Below, piece by piece: positions 1-8,120 of a stretch of 48,351 nucleotides of DNA; the first letter of the stretch is position 1, and the number at the start of each line of letters is the position of its first letter. Location: positions 1 to 48,351 of the forward strand of contig NZ_NTGE01000124.1 of NCBI RefSeq assembly GCF_002291145.1, in the 5' to 3' direction. The notes under the pieces are model-generated. The model worked only from the letters and a program-made list of their open reading frames with translations. It made no database searches and was not told the origin of the DNA. Made by a program: the position numbers and the translations under genes. This DNA comes from Streptomyces sp. SA15 (lineage in GTDB: Bacteria > Actinomycetota > Actinomycetes > Streptomycetales > Streptomycetaceae).

Positions 1-148
1 ACGCCCCGTGGAGGTTGCCGTGGTCGGACATCGCGATGTGGGTCATGCCCATCTCGTTGCACGCGTTGAACATGTCCTTCAGCCGCGCGGCACCGTCCAG
101 CAGCGAGTACTGGGTGTGGACGTGCAGATGCGTGAATGGTTCGGGCAC
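1..148 (-). CDS. dnaE: DNA polymerase III alpha subunit, N-terminal part only (runs off left edge)
   Basis: The reverse strand from the GTG at 148 reads about 49 residues beginning PEPFTHLHVHTQYSLLDGAA and continuing through MGMTHIAMSDHGNLHGA. This is the start of the PHP domain of bacterial replicative polymerase III alpha (HLHVHTxYSLLDGA and SDHGN motifs), closer to DnaE1 than to the error-prone DnaE2 type. A purine-rich CAGGAGCAGGA lies just upstream of the GTG. Only the first codons are in the window, so completeness cannot be judged. The neighbours are sugar-metabolism regulators rather than replication genes, so this could be a second copy or a rearranged locus. Confidence 0.85.
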   Translation of the reverse strand, partial: MPEPFTHLHVHTQYSLLDGAARLKDMFNACNEMGMTHIAMSDHGNLHGA

Positions 149-274
149 TCCTGCTCCTGGGTCGGTTCGGGAATCAGATGTGCACGTGCCGTTCGCGCGC
201 AGCGACACGTCGTCGAGGCCGTCATCCAAACCCGCCGCCCAAGGCGGTTTCAAACAACGGGAGTACACCGCCGT

Positions 275-289
275 ACAACCATCGGTTGT
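275..289. promoter_or_regulatory. Perfect inverted repeat in dnaE/LysR divergent region
   Basis: ACAACC-ATC-GGTTGT is a perfect 6-3-6 inverted repeat ending 21 bp before the LysR start codon. The 161-bp divergent region 149-309 holds no other gene. LysR regulators often bind short interrupted dyads next to their own gene, so an autoregulatory operator is plausible. No experimental support is visible. Confidence 0.4.
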
Positions 290-309
290 CGACTGCTAGC
301 GTCTGAGCG

Positions 310-1251
310 ATGAACCTGGAGTCGGTGCGCGCCTTCATCGCGGTGGCGGAGGAAGGGCAGTTCCGGCACGCGGCGAGTCGGCTCGGCCTCACCCAGCAGG
401 CGGTGTCCAAGCGGGTCGCGGCGCTCGAGTCCTTCCTGAGTGTCGCTCTCTTCCGACGCGTTCCCACCGGTGCGGTACTGACCTCGCACGGGGAGTCGTT
501 CCTCCCGCACGCGCGCGCCGTCCTGATGGCCGTACGGGCGGCCGTCGCGTCGGTGCGGACCGCCAGGGAGCCGCTCCGGGTCGACGTGCTGCGCAGTCAT
601 CTCGCGTCGGCTCAGATGCTGAGGGACTTCCATCTCGCACACGGGGAGATCCCGCTGGAGACCCTGACCCTTGCCAACGCCGCCGCGGCCCTCCGAGCGC
701 TCCTGGACGACGAGATCGACGCGGCGTTCGCGTACCTGCGCGCCCCTGTCCAGGAGCGCGAGCCCCTTCTGCGCAGTTCCCTCGTACGCCTGGAGGCACT
801 GCAGGTCGTCATCGGCGACGAACACCCCCTGGCCGGTGCCGCATATGTCCGGCCGGAAGAGCTGAGCCCGTACACCGCGTGGGTGCCGGGAATCGTCAAG
901 GACAGCGAATGGGGGGATTATTACCGCGCGTTCGGTGAGGAGTTCTCCGTCGCCATCGACCCGAGCGGGCCCAACTTCGGAACGGGACCGCTTCTGGAGG
1001 CGATCAGTCCGTCCAGTTCGTTGATCACGTTCGTGGGAGAGGGGACCCGTCTGTCGTGGGCGGGCGAGCGGAAACTGCACCGGATTCCGATGGTCTCCCC
1101 GACGCCCGTCTACCCGTGGTCCGTGGTCTGGCACGCGCGGAACGAGCACCCCGCGCTGCCGGAGCTCCTGGCGCATGTGCGCGCCGGCTTCCGCCCGGCT
1201 TCCGAAGCGACCGTCTGGACACCCCACCCACAGGGGGCCCGGACGGAGTAG
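310..1251 (+). CDS. LysR-family transcriptional regulator
   Basis: 313 residues. Residues 1-60 form a LysR winged helix-turn-helix (MNLESVRAFIAVAEEGQFRH, then ASRLGLTQQAVSKRVAALE). The rest is a substrate-binding domain of the usual length. The effector cannot be read from sequence. It is transcribed away from dnaE and converges on the AraC gene with a 1-bp gap. A 6-3-6 dyad lies just upstream. The ATG at 310 is favoured because it begins exactly at the conserved LysR N-terminus. Confidence 0.9.
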   Translation: MNLESVRAFIAVAEEGQFRHAASRLGLTQQAVSKRVAALESFLSVALFRRVPTGAVLTSHGESFLPHARAVLMAVRAAVASVRTAREPLRVDVLRSHLASAQMLRDFHLAHGEIPLETLTLANAAAALRALLDDEIDAAFAYLRAPVQEREPLLRSSLVRLEALQVVIGDEHPLAGAAYVRPEELSPYTAWVPGIVKDSEWGDYYRAFGEEFSVAIDPSGPNFGTGPLLEAISPSSSLITFVGEGTRLSWAGERKLHRIPMVSPTPVYPWSVVWHARNEHPALPELLAHVRAGFRPASEATVWTPHPQGARTE

Positions 1252-1252
1252 C

Positions 1253-2158
1253 TCAGCGCAACTCCGCCCGAAACGCCGCCGGCGTCATCTCCGTGTGCAG
1301 GTGGAAGAATTTGGAGAAGTTCGCGGCGTCAGGGAAGCCGACCGCCGCGCCGATGCGGCCGATGGGCATGTCCGTGTGAGCCAATAGCCGCTTGGCCTCC
1401 AGGACGACGCGTTTGTCGATGAAGCCCTTGGGGGTCTCGCCGGTTGCGGCGCGGACCGCGCGGACGAGGGTGCGGCGGGAGTAGCCGAGGGCGTCGGCGT
1501 AGGCGCTGACGCTGTGGTTGGCGGCGAAGCCCTTCTCGACCGCGTCCCGGAAGAGGGTGAAGGTGGTGTCCGACTGACGCCGGGCCGCCTCCGCGGAGCT
1601 TGCCGCCAGGTGGGCGAGGCGCAGCAGGAACGCCGTGAGCGAGTGGCGCAGGACCGACGTGTGCAGGCTGAGCGGGAGGGTCGTCGTGTCCTCGTACTCG
1701 CGTTGGAGTTGGGCCAGGGCGGAGGTCAGCGCCGCCAACTGCGGCTCGTCGGGGTGCAGCAGGGGCGGCAGGTCGTAGCGGTAGAGGCCGGTGGCTTCGA
1801 CGGTGGCGCGGGGCAGGAAGCCCGGTTGCATGGTCAGTACGGTTCCGCGGTACTCGCTCGTCCGCGAGAAGCGGTGGACCTGCCCCGGGCGGATCCACAG
1901 CAGGTCGCCGGCCGTCGCCTCGTACCCGGCGAAGTCGATCATGTGGCGTACGGGGCCGTCGTCGAAGAGCATCACGACGTGGAAGTCGATGCGGTGGACG
2001 CGTTCCAGCGGCGCGTCGGCGTGCCAGGTGCGGCCGGTGCCCATCGGGCCGACCTGCATTCCGACGCCGCCGACGCTCAGTTCGACCGGGAAGGGGAACG
2101 TTCTGATCCCGTCCACTCCGCCGTCACCGTCTCCGCCTTGGATGGTTCTGTCCGCCAT
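1253..2158 (-). CDS. AraC-family transcriptional regulator with cupin N-terminus
   Basis: 301 residues from the ATG at 2158, which is preceded by GAAGGA. The frame stays open further upstream, but no ribosome site supports a longer form. The N-terminal half is an AraC_binding cupin (HxDFHVVMLF, then GDLLWIRPGQVHRF). The C-terminal 100 residues carry two helix-turn-helix units (SVSAYADALGYSRRTLVRAV and PIGRIGAAVGFPDAANFSKF). It is divergent from the pentose-phosphate operon with 146 bp between starts, so it may control that operon, itself, or both. The ligand is unknown, probably a sugar or metabolite. Confidence 0.88.
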   Translation of the reverse strand: MADRTIQGGDGDGGVDGIRTFPFPVELSVGGVGMQVGPMGTGRTWHADAPLERVHRIDFHVVMLFDDGPVRHMIDFAGYEATAGDLLWIRPGQVHRFSRTSEYRGTVLTMQPGFLPRATVEATGLYRYDLPPLLHPDEPQLAALTSALAQLQREYEDTTTLPLSLHTSVLRHSLTAFLLRLAHLAASSAEAARRQSDTTFTLFRDAVEKGFAANHSVSAYADALGYSRRTLVRAVRAATGETPKGFIDKRVVLEAKRLLAHTDMPIGRIGAAVGFPDAANFSKFFHLHTEMTPAAFRAELR

Positions 2159-2236
2159 GTCCTTCTCGCGTCGCCTCGACCAAGCCGTCCGTGTCCCACT
2201 TTCACCACAGGCTGACACACCGCGACCTTCCCCCGT

Positions 2237-2251
2237 AAAAGTCAGACTTTT
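2237..2251. promoter_or_regulatory. Perfect 15-bp dyad upstream of transketolase
   Basis: AAAAGTC-A-GACTTTT is a perfect 7-1-7 inverted repeat, AT-rich in a GC-rich setting. It lies 53 bp before the tkt ATG and 78 bp before the AraC start. A regulator binding here could act on both divergent units. The AraC neighbour is one candidate, though AraC sites are more often direct repeats. No clear -35/-10 pair could be assigned with confidence. Confidence 0.5.
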
Positions 2252-2304
2252 AAGTTTGAACGCGTCAGACCAGCTACTTCGCTCCCATCGAGGATTTGTT
2301 GAAG

Positions 2305-4380
2305 ATGAGCACGCAGACACCGGACAGCTTCGAATGGACCGAACTCGACCGGCGTGCCGTCGACACCGCCCGCCTTTTGGCGGCCGATGCCGTCCAGCGG
2401 GTGGGCAACGGCCACCCCGGCACCGCGATGAGCCTGGCCCCGGCGGCGTACACGATCTTTCAGAAGGTGATGCGTCACGATCCGGCCGACCCCGAGTGGA
2501 CGGGTCGTGACCGCTTCGTGCTGTCCCCCGGGCACACCTCGCTCACCCTCTACACGCAGCTGTACCTCGCCGGGTACGAGCTGGAGCTCGACGACCTGAA
2601 GGCCTTCAGGACCCACGGTTCGAAGACGCCCGGCCACCCCGAGTACGGGCACACGGCCGGCGTCGAGACGACGACCGGGCCGCTCGGACAGGGCGTAGCC
2701 AACGCCGTCGGCATGGCGATGGCCGCCCGCTACGAGGGCGGCCTGTTCGACCCGGACGCCTCCGAGGGCGAGTCCCCCTTCGACCACACCATCTGGGCGA
2801 TCGTCTCCGACGGGGATCTGGAGGAGGGCATCTCCGCCGAGGCTTCCTCGCTGGCCGGCCACCAGAAGCTGGGCAACCTCGTCTTCCTCTACGACGACAA
2901 CCACATCTCCATCGAGGGCGACACCGCTACGGCCTTCTCCGAGGACGTACTGGGGCGGTACGAGGCATACGGCTGGCACGTGCAGCGCGTCGAGCCCGCC
3001 GCCGACGGCGACATCGACGTCCACGCTCTGCATACGGCACTCAAGGCCGCGCAGGCCGAGACCGCGCGGCCCTCGATCATCGCGATGCGCACGATCATCG
3101 CCTGGCCGGCCCCGAACGCCCAGAACACCGAGGCCGCGCACGGCTCGGCGCTGGGTGAGGACGAGGTCGCGGCCACCAAGCGCGCCCTCGGCTTCGACCC
3201 GGAGAAGACGTTCGAGGTCGCCGACGAGGTCCTCGCCCACACCCGCCGGGCCCTCGACCGGGGCGCCGAGGCGCACGCCGCCTGGGACAAGCGGATCGAC
3301 AAGTGGCGCGGCGACCGGCCCGAGCGCGCCAAGCTGTTCGACCGGGTGGTCGCCGGTCAGCTGCCCGAGGGCTGGGAGGACACCCTGCCGGTCTTCGAGG
3401 AGGGCAAGTCCGTCGCGACCCGCGCCGCGTCCGGCAAGGTGCTCCAGGCGCTGGGTGCGGTCATCCCGGAGCTGTGGGGCGGCTCGGCCGACCTGGCCGG
3501 CTCCAACAACACCACGATCGACAAGACGTCGTCGTTCCTGCCGGCGGACAACCCGCTGCCCGAGGCCGACCCCTACGGCCGGACGATCCACTTCGGCATC
3601 CGCGAGCACTCCATGGCCGCGGAGATGAACGGCATCGCCCTGCACGGCAACACCCGGATCTACGGCGGCACCTTCCTCGTCTTCTCCGACTACATGCGCA
3701 ACGCCGTACGGCTGTCCGCGCTGATGCAGCTGCCGGTGACGTACGTGTGGACGCACGACTCCATCGGCCTGGGCGAGGACGGCCCCACCCACCAGCCCGT
3801 CGAGCACCTGGCCTCCCTGCGCGCCATCCCCGGTCTGAACATCGTCCGTCCCGCCGACGCCAACGAGACCGCCGTCGCCTGGGCGGAGATCCTCAAGCGG
3901 CACGCCACCGCCCCGGCCCCGCACGGCCTCGCGCTCACCCGTCAGGGCGTGCCGACGTACGCGCCGAACGCGGATGCCGCCAAGGGCGGTTACGTCCTGA
4001 AGGAGGCGTCCACCGGGACCCCGGACGTCGTTCTCATCGCCACCGGCTCCGAGGTCCAGCTCGCCGTGGCCGCGCGGGAGCGGCTGGAGGCCGAGGGGGT
4101 CGGCACGCGGGTGGTGTCGATGCCGTCCGTGGAGTGGTTCGAGGAGCAGCCGCGGGAGTACCGCGAGAGGGTCCTGCCGCCGTCGGTGAAGGCCCGCGTT
4201 GCCGTCGAGGCGGGAGTCGGTCTGACGTGGTACCGGTTCGTGGGTGACGCAGGACGCATCGTCTCCCTCGAGCACTTCGGCGCCTCCGCCGACGCGAAGA
4301 CCCTGTTCGCCGAGTACGGCTTCACCGCCGAGAACGTCGCCGCCGCAGCCAGGGAATCGCTGGCCACCGTCCGTGGTTGA
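2305..4380 (+). CDS. tkt: Transketolase
   Basis: 691 residues, the normal transketolase length. It is a thiamine-diphosphate enzyme moving two-carbon units between ketose and aldose phosphates in the non-oxidative pentose phosphate pathway. Visible motifs are GNGHPGTAMSLAPAAY, GPLGQGVANAVGMAMA, the ThDP/Mg site SDGDLEEG followed by YDDNHISIEG, and GIREHSMAAEMNGIA with the activating Glu. The ATG at 2305 matches family N-termini; in-frame TTG codons at 2296 and 2299 are less likely. It is the first gene of a rightward operon. Gene order matches the second pentose-phosphate cluster known in Streptomyces. Confidence 0.96.
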   Translation: MSTQTPDSFEWTELDRRAVDTARLLAADAVQRVGNGHPGTAMSLAPAAYTIFQKVMRHDPADPEWTGRDRFVLSPGHTSLTLYTQLYLAGYELELDDLKAFRTHGSKTPGHPEYGHTAGVETTTGPLGQGVANAVGMAMAARYEGGLFDPDASEGESPFDHTIWAIVSDGDLEEGISAEASSLAGHQKLGNLVFLYDDNHISIEGDTATAFSEDVLGRYEAYGWHVQRVEPAADGDIDVHALHTALKAAQAETARPSIIAMRTIIAWPAPNAQNTEAAHGSALGEDEVAATKRALGFDPEKTFEVADEVLAHTRRALDRGAEAHAAWDKRIDKWRGDRPERAKLFDRVVAGQLPEGWEDTLPVFEEGKSVATRAASGKVLQALGAVIPELWGGSADLAGSNNTTIDKTSSFLPADNPLPEADPYGRTIHFGIREHSMAAEMNGIALHGNTRIYGGTFLVFSDYMRNAVRLSALMQLPVTYVWTHDSIGLGEDGPTHQPVEHLASLRAIPGLNIVRPADANETAVAWAEILKRHATAPAPHGLALTRQGVPTYAPNADAAKGGYVLKEASTGTPDVVLIATGSEVQLAVAARERLEAEGVGTRVVSMPSVEWFEEQPREYRERVLPPSVKARVAVEAGVGLTWYRFVGDAGRIVSLEHFGASADAKTLFAEYGFTAENVAAAARESLATVRG

Positions 4381-4399
4381 TCCGATCGCCAGAAAGAAG

Positions 4400-5545
4400 A
4401 TGATCACAGTGACCGAAGCAACCGCGACCGCGGGAGCGCTCAAGCGCCTGTCCGACGAGGGCGTCTCCGTCTGGCTGGACGACCTGTCGCGCAGCCGTAT
4501 CGAGTCAGGCAATCTCGCCGGACTCGTCGAGACCAAGCACGTGGTCGGCGTCACCACCAACCCGTCCATCTTCCAGGCCGCCATCGGCTCCGGCGAGGGG
4601 TACGAGGAGCAGCTCACCGACCTCGCCGCGCGGGGCGTGACGGTGGATGAGGCCGTCCGTATGCTGACGACCGCCGACGTGCGTGCAGCCGCCGATATCC
4701 TGCATCCTGTATATGAAGCGACCGGCGGTCGGGACGGCCGGGTCTCCATCGAGGTCGACCCGCGTCTCGCCCACAACACGGCGGCGACGATCGCCGAGGC
4801 CAAGCAGCTCGCCTGGCTGGTAGACCGCCCGAACGTGATGATCAAGATCCCGGCGACGAAGGCCGGCCTCCCGGCGATCGCCGAGGTCATCGGCCTCGGC
4901 ATCAGCGTCAATGTCACGCTGATCTTCTCCCTGGAGCGCTACCGCGAGGTCATGGACGCCTACCTCGTCGGCCTGGAGAAGGCGAACGCCAAGGGTCTGG
5001 ACCTGGGCGAGATCCACTCGGTGGCCTCGTTCTTCGTCTCCCGCGTCGACTCCGAGATCGACAAGCGGCTGACGGTCGTAGGGACGGCGGAAGCGCTTTC
5101 CCTCAAGGGCCGAGCCGCGCTCGCCAACGCGCGGCTCGCCTACGAGGCGTACGAGGAGGTCTTCGCCGGTGAGCGGTGGACAGCCCTCGCCGGGGCCAAG
5201 GCCAACAAGCAGCGTCCGCTGTGGGCATCGACCGGTGTGAAGGATCCCGCATACAAGGACACGCTGTATGTAGACGATCTGGTCGCGCCGGGGACGGTCA
5301 ACACGATGCCGGAGGCCACGCTGAACGCCACCGCCGACCACGGCCAGATCATCGGGAACACCGTCACCGGCGGCTACGCGCAGGCCCGCGCCGACCTCGC
5401 GGCCGTCGAGCGGCTCGGGATCTCGTACGACGAGGTCGTGCGGCAACTGGAGGACGAGGGCGTCGCCAAGTTCCAGGTGGCCTGGCAGGACCTGCTGGAC
5501 GCGGTGACGAAGTCCCTGAACAGCAAGGGGGTCGACGCGGAATGA
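4400..5545 (+). CDS. tal: Transaldolase
   Basis: 381 residues from ATG 4400 after the purine run AGAAAGAAG. The enzyme transfers a dihydroxyacetone unit between sugar phosphates. Family signatures are VVGVTTNPSIFQ near the N-terminus, RVSIEVDPRLAHNT, and the Schiff-base lysine in MIKIPATKAG (about K149). KANKQRPLWASTGVKD is typical of the long actinobacterial transaldolases. Its TGA overlaps the zwf ATG (ATGA), so the two are probably translationally coupled. The frame is open further upstream inside tkt, but that part has no family similarity. Confidence 0.95.
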   Translation: MITVTEATATAGALKRLSDEGVSVWLDDLSRSRIESGNLAGLVETKHVVGVTTNPSIFQAAIGSGEGYEEQLTDLAARGVTVDEAVRMLTTADVRAAADILHPVYEATGGRDGRVSIEVDPRLAHNTAATIAEAKQLAWLVDRPNVMIKIPATKAGLPAIAEVIGLGISVNVTLIFSLERYREVMDAYLVGLEKANAKGLDLGEIHSVASFFVSRVDSEIDKRLTVVGTAEALSLKGRAALANARLAYEAYEEVFAGERWTALAGAKANKQRPLWASTGVKDPAYKDTLYVDDLVAPGTVNTMPEATLNATADHGQIIGNTVTGGYAQARADLAAVERLGISYDEVVRQLEDEGVAKFQVAWQDLLDAVTKSLNSKGVDAE

Positions 5546-7188
5546 GCACAGAGCTTCCCGACACGACAGCCGAGGAAACCACGACAACCGAGAGCACCAC
5601 GACAACCGGGAACACCACGACGCGGCCGGCCGAGCAGGAGGTGACCGTCCCGGTCCTCCCGGCCGCAGACTGGTCCAACCCCCTGCGCGACGCCCGCGAC
5701 CGCCGGCTCCCCCGGATCGCCGGCCCGTCCGGTCTCGTCATCTTCGGCGTCACCGGCGACCTGTCCCGCAAGAAGCTGATGCCGGCCGTCTACGACCTCG
5801 CCAACCGCGGTCTGCTGCCGCCGGGCTTCTCGCTCGTCGGGTTCGCCCGCCGGGACTGGGAGGACCAGGACTTCGCACAGGTCGTGCACGACGCGGTCCG
5901 CGAGCACGCGCGCACGCCGTTCCGCGAGGAGGTCTGGCAACAGCTCGTCGAGGGCATGCGGTTCATCCCCGGAGACTTCGACGACGACACGGCGTTCAAG
6001 CAACTACGCTCCGCCGTCGAGGAGTTGGACGCCTCCCGCGGCACCAGCGGCAACTACGCCTTCTACCTCTCCGTACCGCCGAAGTTCTTCCCGAAGGTGG
6101 TCCGGCAGCTGAAGAAGCACGGGCTGGCCAAGGCACCCGGGGGATCCTGGCGGCGCGCGGTCATCGAGAAGCCGTTCGGGCGCGATCTGAGGAGCGCGCG
6201 TGAGCTGAACACGATCGTGCACGACGTCTTCGAGCCGGACCAGGTCTTCCGCATCGACCACTATCTCGGCAAGGAGACCGTCCAGAACATCCTGGCGCTG
6301 CGCTTCGCCAACCAGATGTACGAGCCGATCTGGAACCGGTCGTACGTCGACCACGTACAGATCACGATGGCCGAGGACATCGGTATCGGCGGCCGCGCCG
6401 GCTACTACGACGGCATCGGTGCCGCCCGTGACGTCATCCAGAACCACCTCCTGCAGCTGATGGCGCTGACCGCCATGGAGGAGCCGGCCGCCTTCGACGC
6501 CGAGTCGCTGCTCATGGAGAAGCTGAAGGTGCTGCGCGCGGTGAAGCTGCCGGAGGACATCGGCGCACACACGGTGCGCGGGCAGTACGCGCCCGCCTGG
6601 CAGGGCGGCGAGCAGGTGCGCGGCTACCTGGAGGAGGACGGCATCGACCCGGCCTCCACCACCGACACGTACGCCGCCATCAAGCTGAACGTCGACAACC
6701 GGCGCTGGGCCGGGGTCCCCTTCTACCTGCGGACGGGCAAGCGCCTGGGCCGCCGCGTCACCGAGATCGCGGTCGTCTTCCAGCGGGCGCCGCACTCCCC
6801 CTTCGACTCCACGGCCACCGAGGAGCTGGGCCAGAACGCGATCGTCATCCGCGTCCAGCCCGACGAGGGCATGACGGTCCGGTTCGGTTCGAAGGTGCCG
6901 GGCACGTCGATGGAGATCCGGGACGTGACGATGGACTTCGCGTACGGCGAGTCCTTCACGGAGTCCAGTCCGGAGGCGTACGAGCGCCTGATCCTGGACG
7001 TTCTCCTCGGGGACGCCAACCTGTTCCCCCGTCACCAGGAAGTGGAAGAGTCCTGGAAGATCCTCGACCCGATCGAGGAGCACTGGGCGACGCACGGCCG
7101 GCCGGCGCAGTACGCGTCGGGCAGCTGGGGACCCGGGGAAGCCGACGAGATGCTCGCACGAGACGGACGGAGCTGGCGCAGGCCATGA
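5542..7188 (+). CDS. zwf: Glucose-6-phosphate 1-dehydrogenase
   Basis: 548 residues. It oxidises glucose 6-phosphate to 6-phosphogluconolactone with NAD(P)+. The Rossmann motif GVTGDLSRKKLMPAVYDL starts near residue 67 and the catalytic signature RIDHYLGKETVQN is present. A Thr/Glu-rich N-terminal extension of about 45 residues precedes the fold and looks disordered. It overlaps tal by 4 bp and opcA by 4 bp. Pairing with opcA is typical of actinobacteria and cyanobacteria, where OpcA promotes active Zwf. Confidence 0.96.
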   Translation: MSTELPDTTAEETTTTESTTTTGNTTTRPAEQEVTVPVLPAADWSNPLRDARDRRLPRIAGPSGLVIFGVTGDLSRKKLMPAVYDLANRGLLPPGFSLVGFARRDWEDQDFAQVVHDAVREHARTPFREEVWQQLVEGMRFIPGDFDDDTAFKQLRSAVEELDASRGTSGNYAFYLSVPPKFFPKVVRQLKKHGLAKAPGGSWRRAVIEKPFGRDLRSARELNTIVHDVFEPDQVFRIDHYLGKETVQNILALRFANQMYEPIWNRSYVDHVQITMAEDIGIGGRAGYYDGIGAARDVIQNHLLQLMALTAMEEPAAFDAESLLMEKLKVLRAVKLPEDIGAHTVRGQYAPAWQGGEQVRGYLEEDGIDPASTTDTYAAIKLNVDNRRWAGVPFYLRTGKRLGRRVTEIAVVFQRAPHSPFDSTATEELGQNAIVIRVQPDEGMTVRFGSKVPGTSMEIRDVTMDFAYGESFTESSPEAYERLILDVLLGDANLFPRHQEVEESWKILDPIEEHWATHGRPAQYASGSWGPGEADEMLARDGRSWRRP

Positions 7189-8120
7189 AGATCGACCTGA
7201 GCGACACCACGGCAAGCAAGATCAACAAGGCGTTGGTGCAGGGTCGCCGCGCCATCGGTACCCCCGCCGTGGGCATGGTCCTGACGATGGTGATCGTCAC
7301 GGACGAGGAGAACGCCTACGACGCGATCAAGGCGGCCGAGGAGGCCTCGCACGAGCACCCCTCGCGCACCCTGGTCGTCATCAAGCGGCACGCCCGCACC
7401 CCGCGCGACCGCACCAACTCCCACCTCGACGCCGAGGTGCGGGTGGGCGCCGACGCGGGCACCGGCGAGACGGTCATCCTCAGGACGTACGGCGAGGTGT
7501 CCGACCACGCCGACTCCGTCGTCCTGCCGCTGCTGCTGCCCGACGCCCCGGTCGTGGTGTGGTGGCCGGTGGACGCGCCGGAGAACCCGGCGAAGGACCC
7601 GCTGGGCGCGCTGGCCCAGCGCCGGATCACCGACCTGTACGCCGTGGAGAACCCCCTCGCGGTGCTGGAGACCCGGGTGCGCTCCTACGCGCCCGGCGAC
7701 ACCGACCTCGCCTGGACCCGGCTCACCCCGTGGCGTTCGATGCTGGCCGCGGCCCTGGACCAGGCCCGGGTGAGGGTGATCTCGGCGGCGGTGGAGGCCG
7801 AGGAGGAGAACCCGGCCGCCGAGCTGCTGGCCCGCTGGCTTCAGGCCCGCCTCGGCGTCAGTGTCGACCGGGTCGTCACCGCGGGGCCGGTCGTCACGGC
7901 CGTACGGCTGGGCACCGAGAACGGCGAGATCCTCATCGACCGTCCCGAGGGCCCGCTGGCCACGCTGTCCCTGCCGGGCCAGCCCTCGCGCACCCTCGCG
8001 CTGAAGGTCCGCTCCACCTCCGAACTCATCGCCGAGGAGCTCAGGCGCCTCGACGCGGACGAGATGTACGCCGTCGCGCTGCGCGGCGAGCCCACCAAGG
8101 AGATCCCCTCTCATGTCTGA
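7185..8120 (+). CDS. opcA: Glucose-6-phosphate dehydrogenase assembly protein OpcA
   Basis: 311 residues. OpcA proteins associate with Zwf and support its oligomerisation or redox control; they have no known catalytic activity of their own. Recognised from its position directly after zwf, its length, and conserved stretches such as RTLVVIKRHARTPRD, PVVVWWPVDAPENPAKDPLG and LAQRRITDLY. The ATG overlaps the zwf stop (ATGA) and the 3' end overlaps pgi by 8 bp, so expression is tightly coupled. Confidence 0.94.
   Translation: MKIDLSDTTASKINKALVQGRRAIGTPAVGMVLTMVIVTDEENAYDAIKAAEEASHEHPSRTLVVIKRHARTPRDRTNSHLDAEVRVGADAGTGETVILRTYGEVSDHADSVVLPLLLPDAPVVVWWPVDAPENPAKDPLGALAQRRITDLYAVENPLAVLETRVRSYAPGDTDLAWTRLTPWRSMLAAALDQARVRVISAAVEAEEENPAAELLARWLQARLGVSVDRVVTAGPVVTAVRLGTENGEILIDRPEGPLATLSLPGQPSRTLALKVRSTSELIAEELRRLDADEMYAVALRGEPTKEIPSHV

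Noticed and set aside
2159..2320. 54-codon N-terminal extension of the AraC regulator
   Set aside because: Would start inside tkt and lacks a ribosome site; GAAGGA precedes ATG 2158.
2242..4917. 891-residue open frame on the reverse strand opposite tkt and tal
   Set aside because: Composition is Gly/Val/Arg-rich without any domain; it mirrors the codon bias of the strongly recognised tkt and tal genes.
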